Shown: piece after piece, positions 1 through 12,680 of the stretch
Numbering within the stretch: the stretch's first letter is position 1
How the letters are laid out: each line of letters starts with the position of its first letter
Source of the DNA: Mycobacterium sp. 852002-51163_SCH5372311
GTDB taxonomy: Bacteria > Actinomycetota > Actinomycetes > Mycobacteriales > Mycobacteriaceae
Assembly: GCF_001667115.1 (NCBI RefSeq)
Contig: NZ_LZIJ01000012.1
Coordinates: 1 to 41,981 of the forward strand
Direction of reading: 5' to 3'
DNA length: 41,981 nt
Notes under the pieces: generated by a model
Told to the model about the DNA's origin: nothing
The model's input: only the letters and a program-made list of their open reading frames with translations
Databases searched by the model: none
Position numbers and translations under genes: made by a program

Positions 1-64
1 GTGAAGCGCACTTCGATCGGCACCCGCAGCGGCAGGTAGCCCGGCGGCAGCTCGATCTGGCCAA
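1..64. repeat. Inverted copy of 442-505 (probable fold-back artefact)
   Basis: Bases 1-64 are the exact reverse complement of 442-505, inside the same gene, with a 377-base spacer. The match starts at the first base of the window and ends at 64, where the palindromic core TGGCCA occurs in both arms. A perfect 64-base inverted repeat inside a coding region, flush with the sequence end and closing on a short palindrome, is the pattern expected of a template-switch or fold-back chimera at a contig end. A genuine cruciform-forming repeat cannot be excluded from one sequence. Forward translation of this stretch is arginine-rich and should not be trusted as native protein. Confidence 0.85.
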
Positions 65-791
65 GTTCAGTGACGAGGTCACCGGCCAGATCACCGGTCA
101 GGTCGGCCGCCTGTGGGGACTGACCTCGGCGTTGATGACGGATGACCGCACCGGATTGACCGGCGTCCAGTACACCGCGCCGCTGCGCGAGGACATGCTG
201 CGTGCGCTGAGCCAGTCCCAGCCGCCGGACACCCGCAACGGACTGGCCCAGCAACGGCTGGCGGTCGTCGGCAAGACGATCAACGACCTGTTCGGGGCGG
301 TGACGATCGTCAACCCGGGCGGCTCCTACACCCTGGCCACTGAACACAGTCCGCTTCCGCTGGCCCTGCACAACGGCCTGGCCGTGCCCATCCGGGTGCG
401 ACTGCAGGTCGACACGCCGCCCGGGATGAGCGTCACTGATGTTGGCCAGATCGAGCTGCCGCCGGGCTACCTGCCGCTGCGGGTGCCGATCGAAGTGCGC
501 TTCACCCAGCGCGTTGCTATCGACGTATCGCTGCGGACGCCGGACGGCGCGCGGCTGGGCGAGCCGGTCCGGTTCTCGGTGCACTCCAACGCCTACGGCA
601 AGGTGCTGTTCGCGATCACGCTGACGGCGGCGGCCGTGCTGGTGACGCTGGCCGGGCGGCGGCTGTGGCATCGCTTCCGCGGCCAGCCCGACCGCGCCGA
701 CCTCGACCGTCCCGATCCCCCGTCTCATCACACGAAGGCCGATCCGCCGCCCCGGGTCGATGACCGGGTCGACCAACAACACCGAGTATGA
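3..791 (+). CDS. DUF6049 family membrane protein, 3' part (Rv3909-like)
   Basis: C-terminal part of a large protein whose 5' end lies outside the window. The frame is open from base 3, but native coding is credible only from about base 65, because 1-64 is an inverted copy of 442-505. The remaining roughly 240 residues contain a beta-rich extracytoplasmic region with repeated hydrophobic-charged strands. One membrane helix follows near the C-terminus (about 610-670, starting VLFAITLTAAAVLV), then a basic and proline-rich cytosolic tail. That architecture, and the ATGA overlap with murJ at 788-791, match Rv3909, the conserved gene before mviN in M. tuberculosis. Function is unknown; the neighbourhood suggests an envelope role, which is inference. 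Confidence 0.8.
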   Translation, partial: EAHFDRHPQRQVARRQLDLAKFSDEVTGQITGQVGRLWGLTSALMTDDRTGLTGVQYTAPLREDMLRALSQSQPPDTRNGLAQQRLAVVGKTINDLFGAVTIVNPGGSYTLATEHSPLPLALHNGLAVPIRVRLQVDTPPGMSVTDVGQIELPPGYLPLRVPIEVRFTQRVAIDVSLRTPDGARLGEPVRFSVHSNAYGKVLFAITLTAAAVLVTLAGRRLWHRFRGQPDRADLDRPDPPSHHTKADPPPRVDDRVDQQHRV

Positions 792-3700
792 AACCCGCCT
801 CCCGTCGGCCCGAGCGACCACCGCAGAGACGCACGGCGCCCGCTCAGGTCGTAAGTCCGCCCCGCTTACCGGCGCCTGTGCCCGCCGCGCGGCGACCCGA
901 ACTGTCCGATGCCGCCCTGGTGTCGCGGTCCTGGGGGATGGCGTTCGCGACGCTGATCAGCCGGATCACCGGCTTCGCCCGCATCGTGCTGCTCGCCGCG
1001 ATCCTGGGCGCGGCGCTGTCCAGCGCCTTCTCGGTGGCCAATCAGCTGCCGAACCTCGTCGCCGCGCTGGTGCTGGAGGCGACGTTCACCGCGATCTTCG
1101 TTCCGGTGCTGGCCCGCGCCGAGCAGGGCGACCCCGACGGCGGCGCCGCCTTCGTGCGCCGCCTGGTCACGTTGACGACCACTCTGCTGTTGATCGCCAC
1201 GGTGCTGTCGGTGCTGGCCGCGCCGATGCTGGTGCGGCTGATGCTGGGCCGCAACCCACAGGTCAACGAACCGCTGACCACCGCATTCGCCTACCTGCTA
1301 CTGCCGCAGGTCCTGGCCTACGGCCTGACATCTGTCTTCATGGCAATCCTCAACACCCGCAACGTTTTTGGGCCGCCCGCGTGGGCGCCTGTGGTCAACA
1401 ACGTGGTGGCGATCGCCACGCTGGTGGTGTACCTGCTGGTACCCGGCGAGCTGTCGGTCGACCCGGTCCGAATGGGCAACACCAAACTCCTGGTCCTCGC
1501 GGTCGGCACCAGTCTGGGAGTGTTCGCGCAGACCGCGGTGTTGCTGGTGGCGATCGGCCGCCAGCACATCAGCCTGCGTCCACTGTGGGGAATCGACGAG
1601 CGGCTCAAGCGTTTTGGCGCCATGGCCGCCGCGATGGTGCTGTACGTCGTGATCAGTCAGCTCGGTCTGGTGATCGGCAACCAGATCGCCAGCACGGCGG
1701 CGGCCTCCGGGCCGGCGATCTACAACTACACCTGGCTGGTGTTAATGCTGCCCTTCGGCATGATCGGGGTCACGGTGCTGACCGTGGTGATGCCGCGGCT
1801 GAGCCGCAACGCCGCCGCTGACGACACCCGGGCGGTGCTCGCCGATCTGTCGCTGGCCACCCGCCTGACGATGATCACGCTCATCCCGATCGTGGCGTTC
1901 ATGACCGTGGGCGGCCCGGCAATGGGCAGTGCCCTGTTCGCCTACGGCCACTTCGGCGGCGTCGACGCCGGCTACCTGGGTGCGGCGATCTCGCTGTCCG
2001 CGTTCACTTTGATTCCGTACGCACTGGTGCTGTTGCTGCTGCGGGTCTTCTACGCCCGCGAGCAGCCCTGGACGCCGATCGTGATCATCCTGGTGATCAC
2101 CAGCGTGAAGATCGCCGGCTCGGTGCTGGCCCCACACATCACCGGCGACCCCAAGCTGGTCGCCGGCTACCTCGGGCTGGCCAACGGCCTGGGCTTTCTG
2201 GCCGGCGCGATCGTCGGCTACTACCTGCTGCGGCGTGCGCTGCTGCCGCGCGGCGGCCACCTCATCGGCGCCAACGAGGCGCGGACCATCCTGGTGACGA
2301 CCGCCGCATCGCTGCTGGCGGGCCTGCTCGCCCACCTGGCCGACCGGCTGCTCAAACTGGGCGCACTGACCGCTCACTTCGGCGGCCCGGGCTCACTGTT
2401 GCGGCTGTTGACGCTGGCGACGATCATGCTCCCGATCATGGCGGCAGTGATGCTGCGCGGGCAGGTCCCCGAGGCGCATGCGGCGTGGGCCGCCATCCGC
2501 CGCCGGATCCCCGGGGCTGCACCGCTACGGAAAGCCCCGCTACCGGTTAAATCGTCTCGCCGCGGCCCGGTCACGTACCCTGAGCAGAGGAATTCGACCC
2601 CGCCGGGGCCAAAGGCGGTCCGGGAGCCGATCCGGCGCAGACCTCCTGAGCGGGGCGCCAGAGTCGGAATAGCGAAAGGACTGGAGGTGAGCGACCGCCC
2701 ATTGGAGAGCACCTCGCCCGATTTCGCATCCGGCTCCGCACGCGGTCACGACGTGCAGCGCTCGGTTGCCGACGACTTTCACCCCGACATTCCCGACATC
2801 CGTGATGTTCACGAGCCCGGTCCTCAGTCGGCACCGCGTTCGTCCGACGAGCTGAACGGCGACCTGTCCGCCGATCCCGCTCGTTCGCCGCTTGCCTTCG
2901 ACGCCCCCCGCCCACCCGGGCCCGATTCGTCGGCGTCGTCCGATGATGTCCACTTGGTACCAGGCGCCCGCATCGCCGGTGGCCGCTACCGGCTGCTGGT
3001 CTTCCACGGCGGCGCACCCCCCTTGCAGTTCTGGCAGGCGCTGGACACCGCCCTGGACCGACAGGTTGCGCTGACTTTCGTTGACCCGGACGGGGCTCTG
3101 CCCCCCGAGGTGCTGCAGGAGATCCTGGCCCGCACCCTGCGGCTCAGCCGGATCGACACGCCAGGCGTGGCGCGGGTGCTCGACGTCGTCCACACCGGCG
3201 CCGGCGGCTTGGTGGTTTCGGAGTGGATTCGGGGCGGTTCGCTGCAGGAGGTCGCCGACACGGCGCCGTCACCCGTCGGCGCCGTCCGGGCAATGCAGTC
3301 ACTGGCCGCGGCCGCCGCGGCGGCTCACCGTGCCGGCGTCGCGCTGTCGATCGACCATCCGGCGCGGGTGCGCGTCAGCATCGACGGCGACGTCGTTTTG
3401 GCGTACCCCGCAACCATGCCCGACGCCAGTCCGCAGAACGACATCCGCGGAATCGGCGCGGCGCTGTATGCCCTGCTGGTCAACCGGTGGCCACTGCAGG
3501 AGTCCGGGGTGCGCAGTGGGCTGGCGCCGGCCAAGCGGGACGCTTCCGGCAACCCGCTCGAACCCACCGTCATCGAACCCGACATCCCGTTCCAGATTTC
3601 GGCGGTGGCGGCTCGTTCCGTCCAAGAGGACGGCGGGATACGCAGCGCCTCAACGCTTTTGAACTTGCTGCAGCAGGCGACCGCGGTAGCCGACCGCACC

Positions 3701-4441
3701 GAGGTACTCGGCCCGATCGACGATTCCGACGCCATCGACGAACCGCCGGCCGCAGCGTCACGGCGCCCGCCGTCGGTTCGTGACGCCGGTCCGCTGGGAA
3801 ATCGGCGCCGCAACGTGCTGATCGGTATCGGCGCCGCTGCCGTCGTCATCGTGGTGACGCTGCTGGTGATCGCCCAACTGGTGAACAAGATCTTCGGTGG
3901 TGTCGGCGGCGGCTTCAGCAAAGAAGAGCTCGGCCTGAACACGCCGTCGTCGGCCACCTCGTCGGCCCCGGCCGGCAGCGCACCGGCCGGCAGTGTCATC
4001 AAACCCACCAGGGCCACGGTCTTCTCCCCCGGCGGCGAAGCCGACTCCCCGGGCACCGCCGGCAACGTGATCGACGGCAACGCGGGCACCTCCTGGGAAA
4101 CCGACGTCTACAGCGACCCGGTCCCGTTCCCCGGCTTCAAGAACGGCGTCGGCCTGATTTTGCAGCTGCCGCAGCCCACGGTCGTCGGCGCGGTGACCAT
4201 CGACGCCGCCAGCACCGGCACCAAGGTCGAGATCCGCTCCGCCAACACGGCGACGCCGGCGAAGCTCGAGGACACCACGCTGCTGACCGGCGCGACGGCG
4301 CTCAAACCCGGCCGCAACACCATCTCGGTGAAGTCCTCCTCGCCGACGTCGAATCTGCTGGTGTGGATCTCCACCCTGGGCACCATGAACGGCAAGAGCC
4401 AGGCCAGCATCTCCGAAATCACGGTCCAGGCGGCGTCGTAA
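788..4441 (+). CDS. murJ: Lipid II flippase MurJ (MviN) fused to pseudokinase
   Basis: 1217 residues, the long actinobacterial form of MurJ that flips lipid II across the membrane for peptidoglycan synthesis. Residues about 45-560 are the polytopic MOP-superfamily core with many hydrophobic helices. A disordered proline-rich linker follows. A protein-kinase-like domain (about 722-965) begins GARIAGGRYRLL and lacks a recognisable catalytic HRD loop, so it reads as a pseudokinase. A single helix lies at about 1009-1031, followed by an extracellular discoidin-like C-terminal domain. In M. tuberculosis PknB phosphorylates the pseudokinase, which then recruits FhaA; pknB is in this same window. 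The start overlaps the upstream stop (ATGA), so translation is probably coupled. An in-frame GTG at 2687 with a good ribosome-binding site could give a separate kinase-like product. Confidence 0.96.
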   Translation: MKPASRRPERPPQRRTAPAQVVSPPRLPAPVPAARRPELSDAALVSRSWGMAFATLISRITGFARIVLLAAILGAALSSAFSVANQLPNLVAALVLEATFTAIFVPVLARAEQGDPDGGAAFVRRLVTLTTTLLLIATVLSVLAAPMLVRLMLGRNPQVNEPLTTAFAYLLLPQVLAYGLTSVFMAILNTRNVFGPPAWAPVVNNVVAIATLVVYLLVPGELSVDPVRMGNTKLLVLAVGTSLGVFAQTAVLLVAIGRQHISLRPLWGIDERLKRFGAMAAAMVLYVVISQLGLVIGNQIASTAAASGPAIYNYTWLVLMLPFGMIGVTVLTVVMPRLSRNAAADDTRAVLADLSLATRLTMITLIPIVAFMTVGGPAMGSALFAYGHFGGVDAGYLGAAISLSAFTLIPYALVLLLLRVFYAREQPWTPIVIILVITSVKIAGSVLAPHITGDPKLVAGYLGLANGLGFLAGAIVGYYLLRRALLPRGGHLIGANEARTILVTTAASLLAGLLAHLADRLLKLGALTAHFGGPGSLLRLLTLATIMLPIMAAVMLRGQVPEAHAAWAAIRRRIPGAAPLRKAPLPVKSSRRGPVTYPEQRNSTPPGPKAVREPIRRRPPERGARVGIAKGLEVSDRPLESTSPDFASGSARGHDVQRSVADDFHPDIPDIRDVHEPGPQSAPRSSDELNGDLSADPARSPLAFDAPRPPGPDSSASSDDVHLVPGARIAGGRYRLLVFHGGAPPLQFWQALDTALDRQVALTFVDPDGALPPEVLQEILARTLRLSRIDTPGVARVLDVVHTGAGGLVVSEWIRGGSLQEVADTAPSPVGAVRAMQSLAAAAAAAHRAGVALSIDHPARVRVSIDGDVVLAYPATMPDASPQNDIRGIGAALYALLVNRWPLQESGVRSGLAPAKRDASGNPLEPTVIEPDIPFQISAVAARSVQEDGGIRSASTLLNLLQQATAVADRTEVLGPIDDSDAIDEPPAAASRRPPSVRDAGPLGNRRRNVLIGIGAAAVVIVVTLLVIAQLVNKIFGGVGGGFSKEELGLNTPSSATSSAPAGSAPAGSVIKPTRATVFSPGGEADSPGTAGNVIDGNAGTSWETDVYSDPVPFPGFKNGVGLILQLPQPTVVGAVTIDAASTGTKVEIRSANTATPAKLEDTTLLTGATALKPGRNTISVKSSSPTSNLLVWISTLGTMNGKSQASISEITVQAAS

Positions 4442-4505
4442 CCGGTCTTCCCCGGCGCGACGGGTGAAGTGCCCCGCGGCCCCCGTTTGGCTACTGTCCC
4501 GGCTC

Positions 4506-5093
4506 GTGGGATTCGGGCGAAACATCAAGCGGGACCGCACCGATGGCGAATTACTGGCCGCCCACGTCGCCGGCGACCGCTATGCGTTCGACGAGCTGTT
4601 CCACCGCCACCGACGCCAACTGCATCGGCTCGCGCGGCTCACCAGCCGCTCCCCCGAAGACGCCGAAGACGCGTTGCAGGACGCCATGCTCTCAGCCCAC
4701 CGCGGCGCGGGTTCTTTTCGGAGTGACGCCGCCGTGCGCAGCTGGCTGCACCGCATCGTGGTCAACGCTTGCCTGGACCGCCTGCGTCGCGCCAAAGCCC
4801 ACCCGACCAGTCCGCTGCGGGACATCCATTCGGTAGACGATCGGACGGCGCAGGTGGAGACGGCGATCCTGGTGCATCGAGCGCTGATGCGGCTGCCCGT
4901 CGAGCAGCGCGCAGCGGTGGTGGCCGTCGACATGGAGGGCTATTCGATCGCCGATACGGCCCGGCTGTTGGGCGTCGCCGAAGGCACGGTCAAGAGCCGC
5001 TGCGCTCGTGCACGCGCCCGGCTTGCCGACCTGCTCGGTTACCTCAACACCGGCGTCAGCGCCGCGGCGGATCGCCCGGCCAATCAGTGCTGA
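4506..5093 (+). CDS. sigM: ECF RNA polymerase sigma factor SigM
   Basis: Extracytoplasmic-function sigma factor of about 195 residues. The sigma-2 region (ELLAAHVAGDRYAFDELF, then DALQDAMLSAHRG) melts and recognises the -10 element. The sigma-4 region is a helix-turn-helix (SIADTARLLGVAEGTVKSR) for the -35 element. The frame is open from a GTG at 4464, but I prefer the GTG at 4506: it begins VGFG, where similarity to M. tuberculosis SigM becomes good, and TACTGT at 4492-4497 is placed as a -10 for a nearly leaderless transcript. The longer start would add 14 unremarkable residues. Its anti-sigma gene follows 59 bases downstream, the usual arrangement. The start is less certain than the identity. 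Confidence 0.9.
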   Translation: MGFGRNIKRDRTDGELLAAHVAGDRYAFDELFHRHRRQLHRLARLTSRSPEDAEDALQDAMLSAHRGAGSFRSDAAVRSWLHRIVVNACLDRLRRAKAHPTSPLRDIHSVDDRTAQVETAILVHRALMRLPVEQRAAVVAVDMEGYSIADTARLLGVAEGTVKSRCARARARLADLLGYLNTGVSAAADRPANQC

Positions 5094-5152
5094 CCATCAT
5101 CGCGACCCCCTGTGCGTAGCCATCGAACTGTGCATCAAGGACACTGGGGCGG

Positions 5153-7379
<2,227 letters not shown>

Positions 7380-7381
<2 letters not shown>

Positions 7382-7523
7382 CGCGGCGATCGCAAGCGCG
7401 GCGCAGCCGGGCGAAGCGGGTCGCCGCCATCCAGAACGCGGCGATCGCAAGCGCGGCGCAGCTGTGCGCTGGGGGTACCCCCGCGAAGCTGGGGGACGGG
7501 TCGCCGCCATCCATAACGCGGCG
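7380..7523. repeat. Intergenic direct repeats with GGGGGTACCCCC palindrome
   Basis: A 28-base sequence at 7380-7407 recurs exactly at 7435-7462, 55 bases on. A second unit, CGGGTCGCCGCCATCCA, occurs at 7417-7433 and 7497-7513, each time followed by AACGCGGCG. The second copy of the composite unit is enlarged by a segment holding the perfect palindrome GGGGGTACCCCC (7471-7482). Together with flanking GC bases it could form a stem-loop, perhaps ending trxC transcripts. The layout looks like a partly duplicated dispersed mycobacterial intergenic repeat; that wider identity is inference. The rest of the trxC-cwlM gap (7524-7639) shows no gene. Confidence 0.75.
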
Positions 7524-7639
7524 GGTCTAATTCGGCGCACCACACGCTCGATTAGCCTGGGGTTTTCCGAAAATCCTCAAGGATCTGCGACAATACCGGC
7601 TAACTGTTATGCATTGATTAGCCCCGGAGGGCCCTTGGT

Positions 7640-8857
7640 ATGTCGAGTCCGCGCCGCGAAGCCGGCGACGCGTTGCGCGCTGGTGACCGTGGCGCCGCTG
7701 TTACCGAGATTCGGGCTGCGCTCGCCGCGCTGGGAATGCTTGACAGCCCAGAAGAGGATCTGAACACCGGCAGGCATGTAGCGCTCGATGTCTTCGACGA
7801 CGAGCTCGACCAGGCGGTGCGCGCCTTTCAGCAACATCGCGGACTACTCGTGGACGGCGTCGTCGGCGAGGCCACTTACCGGGCGCTGAAGGAGGCCTCC
7901 TACCGGCTTGGCGCCCGTACGCTGTATCACCAATTCGGTGCGCCGCTTTACGGCGACGACGTGGCAACGCTGCAAGCCCGGCTGCAGGACCTTGGTTTCT
8001 ACACCGGTCTGGTGGATGGACACTTCGGCTTGCAGACGCATAACGCGCTGATGTCCTACCAGCGTGAGTACGGGCTCGCCGCCGACGGTATCTGCGGGCC
8101 AGAAACGTTGCGCTCCTTGTACTTTCTGAGTTCGCGGGTTACCGGGGGTTCGCCGCACGCCATCCGCGAGGAAGAGCTGGTGCGACGGTCCGGGCCGAAA
8201 TTGTCTGGTAAACGGATCATTATCGATCCGGGCCGCGGTGGCGCGGACCACGGCCTGATCACCCAAAGTCCAGACGGTCCGATCAGCGAAGCAGATGTCT
8301 TGTGGGACTTGGCAAGTCGTCTTGAGGGCCGAATGACCGCCATCGGCATGGAGACGTTTCTGTCCCGGCCGACCAATCGCAGCCCGTCCGACGCCGAGCG
8401 GGCGGCCACCGCCAACAATGTCGGTGCCGATCTGATGATCAGCCTGCGCTGCGAATCCCAGGCCAGCCCAGCGGCCAACGGCGTGGCATCGTTTCACTTC
8501 GGCAACTCGCATGGTTCGGTTTCCACCATCGGCCGCAACCTCGCCGACTTCATTCAACGAGAAGTCGTGGCCCGCACGGGTTTACGCGACTGCCGCACCC
8601 ATGGCCGGACGTGGGATCTGTTGCGACTGACCCGGATGCCGACCGTTCAGGTCGACATCGGCTACATCACCAACCCGCACGACCGCGGAATGCTGGTCTC
8701 GACGCAGACCCGCGATGCCATCGCCGAAGGCATCCTGGCCGCGGTCAAGCGGCTGTACCTCTTGGGCAAGAACGACCGCCCCACTGGCACATTCACTTTC
8801 GCCGAGTTGCTGGCCCACGAATTATCGGTGGAGCGGGCCACCCGAAGCGGCTCCTAA
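7640..8857 (+). CDS. cwlM: CwlM, amidase-like regulator of peptidoglycan synthesis
   Basis: 405 residues without a signal peptide or membrane helix. It carries two peptidoglycan-binding-type helical modules (about 12-75 and 95-155) and an N-acetylmuramoyl-L-alanine amidase (Amidase_3) fold (about 190-375). The zinc site is degraded: the family motif IDPGHGG reads IDPGRGG, and the SIHAN-type motif reads SLRCES. Two ligand histidines are therefore arginines, so hydrolase activity is doubtful. This agrees with the established role of mycobacterial CwlM as a cytosolic activator of MurA when phosphorylated by PknB. Threonines 382, 384 and 386 in the tail (TGTFTFAELL) are the likely phosphorylation cluster. 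GGAGGG at 7625-7630 supports the ATG. The stop overlaps that of the convergent next gene by four bases. Confidence 0.96.
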   Translation: MSSPRREAGDALRAGDRGAAVTEIRAALAALGMLDSPEEDLNTGRHVALDVFDDELDQAVRAFQQHRGLLVDGVVGEATYRALKEASYRLGARTLYHQFGAPLYGDDVATLQARLQDLGFYTGLVDGHFGLQTHNALMSYQREYGLAADGICGPETLRSLYFLSSRVTGGSPHAIREEELVRRSGPKLSGKRIIIDPGRGGADHGLITQSPDGPISEADVLWDLASRLEGRMTAIGMETFLSRPTNRSPSDAERAATANNVGADLMISLRCESQASPAANGVASFHFGNSHGSVSTIGRNLADFIQREVVARTGLRDCRTHGRTWDLLRLTRMPTVQVDIGYITNPHDRGMLVSTQTRDAIAEGILAAVKRLYLLGKNDRPTGTFTFAELLAHELSVERATRSGS

Positions 8858-9600
8858 CCTTCCGGCGCGTGCACGCTGGTGGCCGTGGCCCCAGCCCCAA
8901 CCGGTTGTTGCAGTTGAGCATTCGCCAACAATCGCTCCAGGGCGGCCTCGACTTCGGCTTTCCATCCCAGCCCCTTGTCGAGTTCGAGCCGCAGCCGCGG
9001 AAAGTACCGATGTGGTGCGACCACAACGAAACCCACGTCCTGCAAGAAGTCCGCGTCGATGATGCAGTGGTCCACCGAGCAGTCGCCGAGCGCCTCCAGC
9101 ACCGGCTGCACGTCGGGGTCCACCATGCGCGGATCCTGCAATTCGGAGGCTGCCGGGGTACGGCCGAAGGCCTCCAGCGCCCGCACTCCGCGGCGCACCA
9201 ACTCGTCGATCACCCGCGCGATCAGGCCGTGTGGCAGGTCGTCGGCGGCTTGCCCAACTTCGATACCCATCGACGTGAGCAACACGGCGTCGGCGGACAC
9301 CGGCGCGGTGGGAAACCGGTGCGCACGCGGTACCGCCCCCGGCGGAGCGTAGAGGACATACCCCAGGCAGGGCGGTTCGGCCTTGCTGCGCTCGTCGGGA
9401 ATCGCGGTCGCAACCTGACCGCACGAACCCCATTCCAGCATCACCATCGACAACCAGGCCTCTTTTTCGAACTCCGGATCGGCGAGGTGGTCACGGTTAC
9501 CGAGGGTCGCGGGGTCGACCTCCCAGAAGACGCAGCGCCGTGCGTGCTTGGGAAGCTGCTCGAAGGCTTCGAGCCGCAGCGGTGTGATTCGAGCAGACAC
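8854..9600 (-). CDS. Rv3916c-type protein, possible GNAT acetyltransferase
   Basis: 248 residues from the GTG at 9600, equivalent to Rv3916c of M. tuberculosis. The frame continues upstream to 9759, but similarity to the mycobacterial family starts at VSARITPLRLEAFEQLPKH, so the shorter start is preferred. The central part (YVLYAPPGAVPRAHRFPTAP, then LLTSMGIEV) has the strand pattern and basic loop often seen in GNAT-type acetyltransferases, but I see no firm acetyl-CoA motif and the function is unproven. It lies downstream of parB on the same strand, separated by 296 bases, and converges on cwlM with a four-base overlap. A TATCCT on the minus strand (9676-9671) is a possible -10. Confidence 0.85.
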   Translation of the reverse strand: MSARITPLRLEAFEQLPKHARRCVFWEVDPATLGNRDHLADPEFEKEAWLSMVMLEWGSCGQVATAIPDERSKAEPPCLGYVLYAPPGAVPRAHRFPTAPVSADAVLLTSMGIEVGQAADDLPHGLIARVIDELVRRGVRALEAFGRTPAASELQDPRMVDPDVQPVLEALGDCSVDHCIIDADFLQDVGFVVVAPHRYFPRLRLELDKGLGWKAEVEAALERLLANAQLQQPVGAGATATSVHAPEG

Positions 9601-9896
9601 TAGTCTCCTGGCCTCCGTGCGGTACTGCGGCCCGGCTGCCCCCAGGCCGGGCTGCACCGGCAACCTCTCCAGGATAGGAGAGTTTCGGAGCATCGGGCCA
9701 GTTTTGTCGTCGCCGCCCGCCTGCTCGCGCCGCAACGATCTCCGTAGCTCACCCCCCACTCATCGCGGCCCTCATGAGAACGCCGAAAGCGCTTGACGCA
9801 CAGTACGTCTCGGTTGCAGTTCGGTGGCAGAGCGGCGTGCCGTGCCAGGCCAAACCAGCGCAGTGTCACAGTGACGTAATTACAGCGTATGCCGGG
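9601..9896. other. Intergenic region upstream of the Rv3916c-type gene
   Basis: 296 bases with no convincing gene. CTCTCC (9665-9670) and GGAGAG (9677-9682) form a short inverted repeat around a six-base loop. On the minus strand that loop reads TATCCT, usable as a -10 for the gene starting at 9600. Nothing else stands out. Confidence 0.5.
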
Positions 9897-10885
9897 TCAT
9901 GCCTTGGACGCGGTCATCATGTCGATGATGCGCTGCAGATCGTCTACCGAAGCGAACTCCACGACGATCTTGCCCTTGCGTTTGCCGAGGGTGACGGTCA
10001 CCCGGGTGTCGAAGGCGTTCGACAGTCGTTCAGCAACGTCTTGCAGGCCGGGCATCTGAATCGGCTTGCGCCGCGGATGTGCCGGCTTGGCCGTGCCACT
10101 GCGGTTGGCCTCGTGGTTGGCGACGGTGACGGCTTCCTCGGTGGCACGCACCGACAGGCCCTCGGCGACGATCCGGCTTGCCAGCTCCTCCTGTGCGTCG
10201 GGGCCGGCCTCCAACGACAGCAGCGCCCGTGCATGACCGGCGGACAGCACCCCTGCGGCTACCCGGCGCTGCACCGGGATGGGCAGCTTGAGCAGCCGGA
10301 TCATATTGGTGATCAGCGGGCGGGACCGTCCGATGCGGGCAGCCAGTTCGTCGTGGGTGACCCCGAATTCGTCGAGCAGTTGCTGATAGGCCGCCGCCTC
10401 TTCCAAGGGGTTCAGCTGCACGCGGTGGATGTTCTCCAACAGTGCATCGCGCAACAGATTGTCATCGCCGGTCTCGCGCACGATGGCCGGGATGGTGGCC
10501 AGACCCGCCTCCTGAGCCGCTCGCCACCGCCGCTCCCCCATCACTATCTGGTATCGGGCGCCGCTCTGGGAACCACTGACCGCCCGCACCACGATCGGCT
10601 GCAGCAGGCCGAACTCGCGGATGGAGTGCACCAACTCGGCGAGCGCCTCGTCGTCGAACACCTGTCGCGGCTGGCGGGGATTGGCTTCGATATCAGCGGG
10701 TGCGATCTCCCGATACACTGCCCCGATTGCTCCGATAGCCCCAGCATCCGGCGCGGGACCGCCGATGACCACATCGGCGGCGGCGGAGCCCATCCTCGGC
10801 CCGAGGCCGTCGGTATCGGTGGGTCCGGTGGGAATCAGCGAAGCCAGCCCGCGGCCAAGGCCGCCTTTCCTGCGTGACGGCTGCG

Positions 10886-10889
<4 letters not shown>
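9897..10889 (-). CDS. parB: Chromosome-partitioning protein ParB
   Basis: 330 residues. ParB is the CTP-dependent DNA clamp that loads at parS and spreads to organise the origin for segregation with ParA. The N-terminal basic [15 protein letters not shown] precedes the nuclease-like CTP-binding domain, with ENIHR and the GERRWRAAQ arginine patch. A helix-turn-helix around [24 protein letters not shown] reads parS, and the C-terminal segment ([19 protein letters not shown]) dimerises. The ATG at 10889 has AAGGGA upstream and overlaps the parA stop by four bases. The open frame runs further upstream but through parA, so that extension is a shadow. Two parS sites lie in parA and at the start of rsmG. 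Confidence 0.97.
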
Positions 10890-12603
<1,714 letters not shown>

Positions 12604-12680
12604 TCAATTCTCGGGCTTCCGGCTGGCCTGTCGGAGGCTTGCGGATCGCGGCTGGCTTATCACGGCGCGTGCCGCCGGCG

